This document shows positions 7,247-15,753 of a stretch of 64,000 bases of DNA, one piece after another. Location of the stretch: assembly GCA_022565695.1 (NCBI GenBank), contig JAIUME010000011.1, positions 1 to 64,000 on the forward strand, written 5' to 3'. Made by a program: the position numbers and the translations under genes. Under the pieces are notes generated by a model. That model worked only from the letters and a program-made list of their open reading frames with translations. It ran no database searches and had not been told where the DNA came from. Source of the DNA: Alcanivorax sp. GTDB taxonomy: Bacteria > Pseudomonadota > Gammaproteobacteria > Pseudomonadales > Alcanivoracaceae. Positions within the stretch are counted from its first letter, which is position 1. The number at the start of each line of letters is the position of its first letter.

Positions 7247-9538
7247 TTACTGATCCATGTCCACCGAGGTGGATGCCTCCGGCGTGAGCCAGTGCCGCAG
7301 GATGGTTTCCAGGCGCTCCAGTTGCACCGGCTTGGCCAGGAAATCATCCATGCCAGCTGCCAGGCAGCGGGCCTGGACACCCTCCATCGTATTCGCCGTA
7401 ATCGCCACGATCGGCACGCGACCTGTGTCACGCTCGTCATCCGCCGCGCTGGCCTGTTGCATCTGCTCGTGCTGCACCTGTTCGTGCTGCGCCTGTTCGT
7501 TCTGGCGGATACGTCGGGCCACTTCGAAGCCGTCCATGTCCGGCATCATGCAGTCCATCAGTATCAGGTCAAAACGCTCCTGTTCAAGCAACGCCAGGGC
7601 TGTCTCGCCACTGCTGACGCTCTTCAACTGGTATCCGAGCTTGCCCAGCATGCCGCGGATCACCATCTGGTTGACCTCGTTGTCTTCCACCAGCAGCAAA
7701 CGATAGTCTCGCCGCCGCGCCAGATCCTCGGCGGTTTCCGTGTAATCACTGTCGTCAGGGGCCACGTCATCAACCCCGTAGAGCCCGGCCATCAGGGTAC
7801 GCAGGCCGTAACGATGCACCGGCTTGGTCAGCACCGGCAGGCTGTGTCGCTGCACCAGCTTCTGCACCTTGGCATGGCTGCGCTCATCCACCGATGCCAG
7901 CAGTACCACGTTGACACCGCGCAGGGCCGGATCATCCAGCACCGTGGCGCACAGGTTCAGGGCGCTGTCGCGGCGCTCCCGGGTATCCACCAGCAGCACA
8001 TCATACTCGCTGCTGTCACGATGCCCGGCGCGCAAACGCTGTAGCGCATGATCATAGTCATCCGCTTCTTCGCACTCTGCTTCCAGTATTTCCAGCTCTT
8101 CCAGTAATGCACTGAACGTGCCCGGTGCTGCGCCAGCCACCAGGCAGCGCTTGTTACGCAGCGCACGCCGCAGCTCACTGCGATCACTCAGATCCAGCTG
8201 CGTCGGCATACGCAGGGTAAACCAGAAGGTACTGCCCTGCCCCGGCGCGCTGTCGACACCGATCTGACCGGCCATGGCTTCCACCAGGCCCTTGCATACC
8301 AGCAAGCCGAAGCCGGTATGGCGGTTGGCAAACGGGTCTGCATCCGGGCCCAGAAACTCGTCCTCGAACAGGCGCCGGGCCGACAGCGGCTCCATGCCGA
8401 CCCCATGGTCCACGACACGCACTTGCAGAATGCCGTCACGATCATGGTCACCCAGGTGTTCCACCTCAATACGGATCTCGCCCTGATCGGAAAACTTGAT
8501 GGCATTACTGAGCAGATTGTTCAGCACTTGCAGGAATCGCTCACGGTCACCGCGCACCCGGCGCGGCAGATGGCGGCTCATGACACAGGTCAACTCCAGC
8601 CCCTTGCTCTGGGCGATGTTGCCGAAGGCGTCCAGGGACTGCTCAATGGCGCCGCGCAGGTCAAAGTACTCGTGATTGAGCACGATGCGTCCGGTCAGCA
8701 CGCGGCTGTAGTCCAGCACATCATCAATCAATGACAGCAGCAGACGGCCGGATTGGGAGGCCACCTGATGGTATTCCTTCTGCTCCCGGGACAGCGCTGT
8801 CTCTTCAATCAGCGACAGCATGCCGAGCATGCTGTTCATCGGGGTACGCAGCTCATGGGCCAGGCGGTAAACCAGGCTCAGTTGCATATCACGGGAACGA
8901 CGGGAGGGATCATCCGCCTCGGCCTGCGCCTGCAACGGGCGGCGCTCGCGGGCCAGGGCGTGCCAGAAGGTGTGATAGAGGCTGGCAAAAAGACGGTGGA
9001 GGTAGACGGCGTAAACGGTAAGCAGCAGCGCCAGGATCATGGCTTCTGCGCCCCCCACCAGCAACAGGGCAACGATGCCCGGCGCCAGCATCAGGCCGAT
9101 GTAGCTCTGCCGGGCCGGCAGCGCCGCCATCCAGGCGCCGGAGAGCGCGGTGGTGACACCGATGTTGTAAATCGCCACCGCGAAAAAGTTGAAGCTGATC
9201 CCGTAGTTCAACGTTACCACTGCCAGCAACGCGCCCCAGATGCAGGCATGGGCCAGCAGGCCGATGCCGAACAGCCAGCGCCAGCGCGCCGGGCCGGCAG
9301 CATAAAGGGAATCAAAACGGGCGACGATCAGCAGGCGGTAGGCGGTGACCACCAGAATCAGCAGGCCGAAGCCGATCACCAGGCCTTCGTGGTCGAAGTA
9401 CAGGCGGCCCCAGAAGCCCACCAGCACGAATACGGCCAGTGCGGCCAGCAACCCCATGACGGAGTTCCAGGCAGCGCCATGGTCAATGCGCCGCAATACC
9501 TTGCGGTCTTTGTTCACCGGTGCTGCAGAACGGGTCAT
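7247..9538 (-). CDS. Membrane hybrid sensor histidine kinase with two receiver regions
   Basis: The 763-aa protein has about six membrane helices in residues 28-185, a HisKA domain with phospho-acceptor His228 (AHELRTPMN), a HATPase domain (NNLLSNAIKF, HGVGMEP, TGFGLLVCKGLVEAM) at about 330-450, a degenerate receiver-like region (about 465-590, YDVLLVDTRERRD), and a canonical receiver (LLLVEDNEVNQ; LILMDCMMPDMDG; lysine in LAKPV). The architecture is BarA-like, but there is no Hpt domain, so phosphotransfer must go elsewhere. A His/Glu/Gln-rich insert (AQHEQVQHEQMQQ) interrupts the last receiver and comes from a 15-bp repeat. ATG at 9538 with AAGGAG upstream. Confidence 0.88.
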   Translation of the reverse strand: MTRSAAPVNKDRKVLRRIDHGAAWNSVMGLLAALAVFVLVGFWGRLYFDHEGLVIGFGLLILVVTAYRLLIVARFDSLYAAGPARWRWLFGIGLLAHACIWGALLAVVTLNYGISFNFFAVAIYNIGVTTALSGAWMAALPARQSYIGLMLAPGIVALLLVGGAEAMILALLLTVYAVYLHRLFASLYHTFWHALARERRPLQAQAEADDPSRRSRDMQLSLVYRLAHELRTPMNSMLGMLSLIEETALSREQKEYHQVASQSGRLLLSLIDDVLDYSRVLTGRIVLNHEYFDLRGAIEQSLDAFGNIAQSKGLELTCVMSRHLPRRVRGDRERFLQVLNNLLSNAIKFSDQGEIRIEVEHLGDHDRDGILQVRVVDHGVGMEPLSARRLFEDEFLGPDADPFANRHTGFGLLVCKGLVEAMAGQIGVDSAPGQGSTFWFTLRMPTQLDLSDRSELRRALRNKRCLVAGAAPGTFSALLEELEILEAECEEADDYDHALQRLRAGHRDSSEYDVLLVDTRERRDSALNLCATVLDDPALRGVNVVLLASVDERSHAKVQKLVQRHSLPVLTKPVHRYGLRTLMAGLYGVDDVAPDDSDYTETAEDLARRRDYRLLLVEDNEVNQMVIRGMLGKLGYQLKSVSSGETALALLEQERFDLILMDCMMPDMDGFEVARRIRQNEQAQHEQVQHEQMQQASAADDERDTGRVPIVAITANTMEGVQARCLAAGMDDFLAKPVQLERLETILRHWLTPEASTSVDMDQ
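7452..7504. repeat. 15-bp imperfect tandem repeat inside the hybrid kinase gene
   Basis: Repeats of about 15 bp (unit resembling TGCTGCACCTGTTCG) encode the HEQ-rich insert in the C-terminal receiver domain. The period is a multiple of three, so copy-number change keeps the frame. Confidence 0.7.
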
Positions 9539-9702
9539 TCAGCGCCATCTCCTTGCGATGACGCGCTAAGGTAACACCGGCTCCCGGAGCTCGCCAGCCC
9601 CATATGCAGCCTGCCCCGGGCGTGGCGCTGGCCGTATTCACCGGTCGCCCCATGCCGCCTGAACCGGCGCCCTTCCGGGCCTGCCGGGAACGCGATCCGC
9701 AC

Positions 9703-9718
9703 TTTACGTTAACGTAAA
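9703..9718. promoter_or_regulatory. Palindromic operator, probable LiuR site
   Basis: The perfect 16-bp palindrome TTTACGTTAACGTAAA lies 20 bp before the liuR start. MerR-family regulators bind palindromes placed in promoter spacers, and LiuR is known to control the liu operon in gammaproteobacteria, so autoregulation of the whole operon from this site is likely. Binding itself is inferred. Confidence 0.75.
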
Positions 9719-9737
9719 CTTGCGGTAGCGTTCCCCC

Positions 9738-10148
9738 ATGAGCAAAAAGACCTACAGCATCGGTGAACTGGCCCGCGAACTGGACATCACGACGCGCACC
9801 ATCCGCTTCTATGAAGATATGGGCCTGTTGAGCCCGGAGCGCCGCGGCCAGACCCGCATCTACACCCCTGCCGATCGGGTCAGGCTGAAGCTGATCCTGC
9901 GCGGCAAGCGGCTGGGGTTTTCGCTGGCGGAAAGCCGCGAGCTGATCGAGCTGTACAACCCCGACACCGACAACAACCAGACCCAGCTCAAGGCCCTGCT
10001 GGGAAAGATTGCCGAAAAAAAGGCGCAACTCATGCGCCAGCTGCATGACATTGAGGTGATGCAGATCGAACTCGACGAAGCGGAACGCCGTTGCCAGGAC
10101 GCCATGCGCACCGCAGACCCCAGCACCCTCTCCGGAGAATCCGCATGA
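9738..10148 (+). CDS. liuR: MerR-family regulator of leucine/isovalerate catabolism, LiuR
   Basis: The 136-aa protein has a MerR winged-helix N-terminus ([20 protein letters not shown], then [17 protein letters not shown]) followed by a dimerisation coiled coil (about residues 80-120). It lacks the cysteine signature of metal-sensing MerR proteins, consistent with LiuR. It is the first gene of liuRABCD, and its stop overlaps the liuA start (ATGA), so it is translated with the operon it probably regulates. A perfect palindromic operator lies just upstream. LiuR typically represses the leucine pathway in the absence of pathway intermediates. Confidence 0.9.
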   Translation: MSKKTYSIGELARELDITTRTIRFYEDMGLLSPERRGQTRIYTPADRVRLKLILRGKRLGFSLAESRELIELYNPDTDNNQTQLKALLGKIAEKKAQLMRQLHDIEVMQIELDEAERRCQDAMRTADPSTLSGESA

Positions 10149-11323
10149 GCCCCAGTATGAGCCACTACCCCACCCTGAACTTCAATTTCGACGAAACCAT
10201 CAACGCCCTGCGTGACAGCGTGCGCAGTTTCGCCGAAAAAGAGATAGCCCCGATTGCCGCCGAGATCGACCGCGAAAACGCCTTCCCCGCGCACCTGTGG
10301 AAGAAAATGGGTGATCTCGGCATTCTCGGCATGACCGTCAGCGAAGAGTACGGCGGCGCTGGCCTGTCCTATCTGGCCCATACCATTGTCATGGAGGAAA
10401 TCTCCCGTGCCTCCGCCTCGGTGGGCCTGTCCTATGGCGCCCACTCCAATCTCTGCGTAAACCAGATTTTCCTCAACGGCACCGACGCCCAGCGGGCGAA
10501 GTACCTGCCCGGGCTGGTGTCCGGGGAGCAAGTCGGCGCCCTGGCCATGAGTGAGCCCGGCGCGGGTTCTGACGTGGTGAGTATGAAATTGCGCGCAGAA
10601 CGCAAGGGTGATCATTTCATTCTCAACGGCAACAAGATGTGGATCACCAACGGGCCGGATGCCAGCACCTACGTCATCTACGCCAAAACCGATATCAATG
10701 GCGGTGCCCGTGGCATCACCGCCTTTATCGTCGAGCGCGACTTCCCGGGTTTCTCCCGCGCCCAGAAGCTCGACAAGCTCGGCATGCGCGGCTCCAACAC
10801 CTGCGAGCTGGTGTTCGAAGACTGCCCGGTCCCGGCGGAGAACATTCTCGGCAAGGAAGGCGATGGTGCACGGGTGCTGATGAGCGGCCTGGATTACGAG
10901 CGTGCGGTACTGTCCGGTGGCGCCGTCGGCCTTATGCAAGCGGCGCTGGATGTCGTAGTGCCCTACGTACACGAGCGCAAACAATTCGGCCAGGCCATCG
11001 GTGAGTTCCAGCTGATGCAGGGCAAGCTGGCCGACATGTACGTGACCCTCAACGCCAGCCGCGCCTATCTGTATGCCGTGTGCCAGGCCTGCGACCGTGG
11101 TGAAACCAGCCGCAAGGACGCTGCCGGGGCTATTTTGTTCTGCGCTGAAAACGCGACGAAGCTCGCACTGGATGCCATTCAGTGCCTGGGCGGCAACGGC
11201 TATATCAACGACTACCCCACCGGACGCCTGCTGCGCGACGCCAAGCTGTATGAAATTGGCGCCGGCACCAGCGAAATCCGCCGCATGCTGATCGGCCGTG
11301 AACTGTTCAAGGAAACCGCCTGA
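10145..11323 (+). CDS. liuA: Isovaleryl-CoA dehydrogenase
   Basis: The 392-aa acyl-CoA dehydrogenase oxidises isovaleryl-CoA to 3-methylcrotonyl-CoA with FAD, passing electrons to ETF. Visible features are the N-terminal helical domain, the FAD/substrate segment [26 protein letters not shown], and the C-terminal [20 protein letters not shown] with [18 protein letters not shown]. The catalytic base is probably Glu252 in [12 protein letters not shown], the position used by isovaleryl-CoA dehydrogenases, rather than the later position used by most acyl-CoA dehydrogenases. ATG 10145 overlaps the liuR stop by 4 bp, and the stop overlaps the liuB ATG by one base. Its electron acceptors, etfBA and ETF-QO, are encoded at 25-28 kb. 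Confidence 0.95.
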   Translation: MSPSMSHYPTLNFNFDETINALRDSVRSFAEKEIAPIAAEIDRENAFPAHLWKKMGDLGILGMTVSEEYGGAGLSYLAHTIVMEEISRASASVGLSYGAHSNLCVNQIFLNGTDAQRAKYLPGLVSGEQVGALAMSEPGAGSDVVSMKLRAERKGDHFILNGNKMWITNGPDASTYVIYAKTDINGGARGITAFIVERDFPGFSRAQKLDKLGMRGSNTCELVFEDCPVPAENILGKEGDGARVLMSGLDYERAVLSGGAVGLMQAALDVVVPYVHERKQFGQAIGEFQLMQGKLADMYVTLNASRAYLYAVCQACDRGETSRKDAAGAILFCAENATKLALDAIQCLGGNGYINDYPTGRLLRDAKLYEIGAGTSEIRRMLIGRELFKETA

Positions 11324-12930
11324 TGCCACGTATCGTCTCGACAATCAGCACCGGCAGCGCCGATTTTTCCCGTAACCGGGAACACAATCTGGCGCTGCGT
11401 GATGATCTCCGCGACAAGCTGGCCAGCATCGCCCACGGTGGCGGTGAAGCCGCAGAGCAGCGTTTGCGCGAGCGCGGCAAGTTACCGGTGCGCGAGCGTA
11501 TTGCGCGACTGCTGGACCCCGGCTCGCCATTCCTGGAGCTCTCGCCCCTGGCGGCCATGGACGTCTACGGCGAAGACGTCCCCGCCGCAGGCTGCGTGGG
11601 CGGCATCGGTCGCGTGCATGGCGTCGAGTGCGTCATTGTGGCCAACGATCCGACCGTCAAGGGCGGCAGCTACTACCCCTTGACCGTCAAGAAACACCTG
11701 CGTGCCCAGGCCGTGGCGGCCCAAAATCGGCTACCCTGTATCTATCTGGTGGATTCCGGGGGTGCCAACCTGCCCCGCCAGGATGAAGTCTTCCCCGACC
11801 GCGACCATTTCGGCCGCATTTTTTTCAATCAGGCCAACATGTCCGCCCAGGGCATTCCGCAGATCGCGGTGGTGCTGGGCAGCTGCACCGCCGGCGGCGC
11901 CTATGTACCGGCTATGGCCGATGAAACCATCATGGTGCGCGGTCAGGGCACCATTTTTCTGGCCGGCCCGCCGCTGGTGAAAGCCGCGACGGGTGAGGAA
12001 GTCACCGCCGAAGACCTTGGCGGCGCCGCACTGCACTGTGAGCAGTCCGGTGTCGCCGATCATCTGGCAGAAGACGAACCCCATGCCCTGGCGCTGGCGC
12101 GTCAGGTCATCGCGCGCATCAACTGGAAAAAGCCCGAGCAGATGGCCATGGCGGCGCCGCAACCCCCGGCCTTTGATCCGCAGGAATTGTACGGGATCAT
12201 TCCCGATAACCTGCGTCAGCCAATGCCGGCCCGGGAGATCATTGCCCGCATGGTGGATGATTCGGACTTTGATGAGTTCAAGGCCCGTTATGGCAGCACA
12301 CTGGTCACCGGCTTCGCACGCATTCACGGTTTCCCGGTGGGCATTCTCGCCAACGACGGCATCCTCTTTTCGGAATCGGCCTTGAAAGGCGCGCACTTTA
12401 TCGAGCTGTGCAATCAGCGTGGTATTCCGCTGGTCTTTCTGCAGAACATCACCGGCTTCATGGTCGGCCGGAAGTACGAAGCCGAGGGCATCGCCAAGCA
12501 CGGCGCCAAGATGGTCAACGCCGTCGCCTGCGCCAGCGTGCCGAAATTCACCGTCGTCATCGGCGGCAGTTATGGTGCCGGCAACTACGGCATGTGCGGT
12601 CGCGCCTATGATCCCCGCTTCATGTTCATGTGGCCCAACGCCCGCATCAGCGTGATGGGCGGCGAGCAGGCGGCCAGCGTGCTGACACAGGTCCGCGCCG
12701 CCTCCATGAAAAAGAAAGGCACGCTCTGGCCCGAAGAAGAGGCGAAGCAATTTCAGGATGAGATGGTGGCGCGCTACGACACCATGGCGCATCCCTACTA
12801 CGCCAGCGCCCGCCTGTGGGATGACGGCATCATCGATCCTGTGGATACGCGGGATGTCCTCGGCCTTGCCATTTCTGCCAGCCTGAACGCGCCCATCGGG
12901 GAAACCCGATACGGCGTGTTCCGCATGTAA
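11323..12930 (+). CDS. liuB: 3-methylcrotonyl-CoA carboxylase, carboxyltransferase (beta) subunit
   Basis: The 535-aa carboxyltransferase transfers CO2 from biotin on LiuD to 3-methylcrotonyl-CoA, giving 3-methylglutaconyl-CoA. It is of typical length for the family and shows [32 protein letters not shown], the oxyanion glycine stretches [12 protein letters not shown] and [16 protein letters not shown], and the C-terminal [17 protein letters not shown]. The start overlaps the liuA stop (TGATG). A GGAG site after its stop serves liuC 10 bp later. Confidence 0.95.
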   Translation: MPRIVSTISTGSADFSRNREHNLALRDDLRDKLASIAHGGGEAAEQRLRERGKLPVRERIARLLDPGSPFLELSPLAAMDVYGEDVPAAGCVGGIGRVHGVECVIVANDPTVKGGSYYPLTVKKHLRAQAVAAQNRLPCIYLVDSGGANLPRQDEVFPDRDHFGRIFFNQANMSAQGIPQIAVVLGSCTAGGAYVPAMADETIMVRGQGTIFLAGPPLVKAATGEEVTAEDLGGAALHCEQSGVADHLAEDEPHALALARQVIARINWKKPEQMAMAAPQPPAFDPQELYGIIPDNLRQPMPAREIIARMVDDSDFDEFKARYGSTLVTGFARIHGFPVGILANDGILFSESALKGAHFIELCNQRGIPLVFLQNITGFMVGRKYEAEGIAKHGAKMVNAVACASVPKFTVVIGGSYGAGNYGMCGRAYDPRFMFMWPNARISVMGGEQAASVLTQVRAASMKKKGTLWPEEEAKQFQDEMVARYDTMAHPYYASARLWDDGIIDPVDTRDVLGLAISASLNAPIGETRYGVFRM

Positions 12931-12940
12931 GGAGCGCGAC

Positions 12941-13744
12941 ATGTCTGAGACAGCGGTTGAGCTGGAGATTGAAGGGCCAGTGGCGCGCATCACACTGAAC
13001 CGCCCGGCAAAGCACAATGCCTTCGACGACCAGGTTATCGGTGATCTGACCGCCGCCTTTACGCAGGCCGGTGACAGCACTGCCCGCGTGATCGTGCTGG
13101 CGGCAAAGGGCCGCAATTTCAGTGCGGGTGCCGACCTGGGGTGGATGCGCCGCATGGCCGACATGAACTGGGACGACAACCGTGCCGATGCACTACGCCT
13201 GGCCGCCTTGATGCAGGCGATTGATCAGGCCGGCAAGCCTGTTATTGCGCGGGTGCAGGGCGCAGCCTTTGGTGGCGCCCTGGGGCTGATCTGCGCCGCA
13301 GACATCGCGGTGGCCAGCGACACCAGCCGCTTCTGCCTCAGCGAAGCACGCCTCGGTATTCTGCCTGCGGTAATCGGGCCTTATGTGGTACGCGCCATGG
13401 GCGCGCGCCAGGCCCAGCGCTACATGATGACGACGGAAGTCATGGATGCGCCACGGGCCATAGCGCTCGGCGTCGTCCACGAAGTGGTGCCCGACGAGGC
13501 GCTGGACAGCACCGTGGCGACGCTGGTCGAAGCGCTGCTGCAGGGCGCACCAGCGGCACAGCTTCGCGTACGCGAGCTGGTAGCCCGCACCGCGCAATCG
13601 CCGCTGGATAACACCCTGACGGACTGGACCGCCGAGCTGATCGCCGGGCTGCGCACCGCCGATGAAGGCCGCGAAGGCCTGGACGCTTTTCTGAACAAAC
13701 GCGCGCCCGCCTGGCAGGCGGACAGCCACGGAGAAACCTCATGA
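12941..13744 (+). CDS. liuC: Methylglutaconyl-CoA hydratase (crotonase family)
   Basis: The 267-aa enoyl-CoA hydratase/isomerase-fold protein is placed to hydrate 3-methylglutaconyl-CoA to HMG-CoA. It has the crotonase CoA-binding pattern (RPAKHNAFDD; FSAGADLGWMRRM) and the oxyanion region VQGAAFGGALGLICAADIA, followed by FCLSEARLGILPAVIGPYV containing the catalytic glutamate region. TAAGGAG precedes the ATG. Its stop overlaps the liuD start by 4 bp (ATGA). The specific substrate is assigned from position between liuB and liuD. Confidence 0.92.
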   Translation: MSETAVELEIEGPVARITLNRPAKHNAFDDQVIGDLTAAFTQAGDSTARVIVLAAKGRNFSAGADLGWMRRMADMNWDDNRADALRLAALMQAIDQAGKPVIARVQGAAFGGALGLICAADIAVASDTSRFCLSEARLGILPAVIGPYVVRAMGARQAQRYMMTTEVMDAPRAIALGVVHEVVPDEALDSTVATLVEALLQGAPAAQLRVRELVARTAQSPLDNTLTDWTAELIAGLRTADEGREGLDAFLNKRAPAWQADSHGETS

Positions 13745-15753
13745 TTCAGCGCCTGCTGATCGCCAACCGGGGCGAAATCGCCTGCCGCATCATGCGCACC
13801 TGCGCCAGCCTGGGCATTGAAACCGTCGCGCTCTACTCCGACGCCGACGCTGACCTGCCCCATGTGCGCATGGCCGACCACACCGTGCATATCGGCCCCG
13901 CCCCGGCGCGGGACAGTTATCTGGATATCGACAAGGTAATTGCTGCCGCACGCACCAGTGGCGCGGACGCCATCCATCCGGGCTATGGTTTTCTGTCAGA
14001 GAACCCCGTCTTCGCCGATGCCTGCGCGGCGGCAGGCATCATCTTTGTCGGCCCGGAGGCCGATGCCATTCGCCTGATGGGCGACAAGGCAGCCGCACGC
14101 CAGCACATGACACGCCATGGCGTGCCGGTGCTGCCCGGCTTTGATGAAGAAGGCGCCAGTGATGCGGCACTGATCAAGGCCGCCGACACCGTCGGCTATC
14201 CACTGTTGATCAAAGCGGTCGCCGGGGGCGGCGGCAAAGGCATGCGCATCGTCAATAACACCGCTGAATTCGAGGAAGCATTGCAGGCTGCGCGCCGCGA
14301 AGCGCGCAATGCGTTTGGCGATGACAGAGTGCTGCTGGAACGTTATCTGCCCCGTGCACGGCATGTGGAAGTGCAGGTGTTTGCCGACACGCATGGCAAT
14401 GCCGTGCATCTGTTCGAGCGCGACTGCTCGGTGCAGCGTCGCCATCAGAAAATCATCGAGGAAGCACCCGCCCCCGGCGTCGATGACGCGTTGCGCGCGC
14501 GCCTCGGTGACGCGGCTGTGCGCGCCGCCCAGTCAATTAATTATCGTGGCGCAGGTACTGTAGAGTTTCTGCTGGCACCGGACGGCGAATTCTTTTTCAT
14601 GGAAATGAATACCCGGCTGCAGGTCGAGCATCCGGTGACAGAACTGATCACCGGCGAAGATCTGGTGGCCTGGCAGCTTGATGTTGCGGCCGGCAAGCCG
14701 CTGCCGAAAGCGCAGAGTGCATTGAAAATTACCGGTCATGCCATGGAAGTGCGGCTGTATGCCGAGGACCCGGAAAACCAGTTCATGCCCTCCTCCGGTC
14801 TGCTCAGTGTGTGTCACTGGCCGCAGCTGCCGGGGTTGCGTATCGACACCGGTTTCGTGGAAGGCAACCGGGTGAGTGAGCATTACGATCCCATGCTGGC
14901 CAAAGTCATCACCCATGGCAGTGATCGGGAGCAAGCGCGGCGGCAATTGCAACGCAGCCTGTCCGCCGTGCACCTGGGCGGCATTGCACACAACATCGGT
15001 TTCCTGGTTACGGTGCTGAATCATCCGGCCTTTGTTGCAGCGGATCTGTCCACCCGCTTTCTTGAAGAGCACCCGGACGTGATGGGCAGCGCACAACAGC
15101 CGGACACCCACACCCTGCTCTGCGCTGCCACGCTGCTCTGGCGGGATGCCCTGGCGGCAGCGGCGGACGGTGATCCCTGGACACAGCTGACCGGCTGGCA
15201 AGGTGTGCTGCCAGAACGCTTCCACGCCCGCCTGGCTCTGGATGGCACCGTCGCCAGCATCATGCTGGAAGCTGACGCCGCCACAGCGGGCAACAGCGGT
15301 GCCTGGCAGGCGCGGGTCGACGACACGCTGCTGAGCCTGCATTGGCACAGCGCCTCGGCCAGCGACGGTTTTCGTCGCGGTCGCCTGCAACAGGGCGACA
15401 GCACGCAGGAATTCAGTGCCCGTATCGTCGCTCGCCAGCTCTATCTGTTCGCGGCGGGGCACAGCTGGTGTCTGGCACTCGACCCGGCCTTCACCCCCGG
15501 CGCCGAACAACAACGCGGGGCGGCGTTTGTGGCGCCCATGAGCGGTACGCTGGTGGCGCTGCACGTGGACGCTGGCGCACGGGTTGCGGCGGGTGATCCG
15601 GTGGTCACACTGGAAGCCATGAAGATGGAACACACCCTGCGCGCGCCCGCCGCTGGCATCGTGCGTGAGCTGCCCTATGTGCCTGGCGACACGGTCAGTG
15701 ATGGCACCTTGCTGGTGGTGTTCGAGGCCGACGACGAAGACGGAGCCGCGTAA
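13741..15753 (+). CDS. liuD: 3-methylcrotonyl-CoA carboxylase, biotin carboxylase/carrier (alpha) subunit
   Basis: The 670-aa protein has the biotin carboxylase domain first (LIANRGEIACRIMRTC; VAGGGGKGMRIV ATP-grasp loop; ERDCSVQRRHQKIIEEAPAP; MNTRLQVEHPVTE), about residues 1-450, a linker domain, and a C-terminal biotinyl carrier domain. The biotinylated lysine is Lys628 in LEAMKMEHTL. It carboxylates biotin with ATP and bicarbonate for LiuB. It overlaps liuC by 4 bp, and its stop overlaps the next start (TAATG). In many pseudomonads liuE (HMG-CoA lyase) follows here; it is absent at this point. Confidence 0.95.
   Translation: MIQRLLIANRGEIACRIMRTCASLGIETVALYSDADADLPHVRMADHTVHIGPAPARDSYLDIDKVIAAARTSGADAIHPGYGFLSENPVFADACAAAGIIFVGPEADAIRLMGDKAAARQHMTRHGVPVLPGFDEEGASDAALIKAADTVGYPLLIKAVAGGGGKGMRIVNNTAEFEEALQAARREARNAFGDDRVLLERYLPRARHVEVQVFADTHGNAVHLFERDCSVQRRHQKIIEEAPAPGVDDALRARLGDAAVRAAQSINYRGAGTVEFLLAPDGEFFFMEMNTRLQVEHPVTELITGEDLVAWQLDVAAGKPLPKAQSALKITGHAMEVRLYAEDPENQFMPSSGLLSVCHWPQLPGLRIDTGFVEGNRVSEHYDPMLAKVITHGSDREQARRQLQRSLSAVHLGGIAHNIGFLVTVLNHPAFVAADLSTRFLEEHPDVMGSAQQPDTHTLLCAATLLWRDALAAAADGDPWTQLTGWQGVLPERFHARLALDGTVASIMLEADAATAGNSGAWQARVDDTLLSLHWHSASASDGFRRGRLQQGDSTQEFSARIVARQLYLFAAGHSWCLALDPAFTPGAEQQRGAAFVAPMSGTLVALHVDAGARVAAGDPVVTLEAMKMEHTLRAPAAGIVRELPYVPGDTVSDGTLLVVFEADDEDGAA

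Noticed and set aside
9860-11344. Long minus-strand frame across liuR and liuA
   Set aside because: Fully antisense to two well-supported genes, with no domain similarity.
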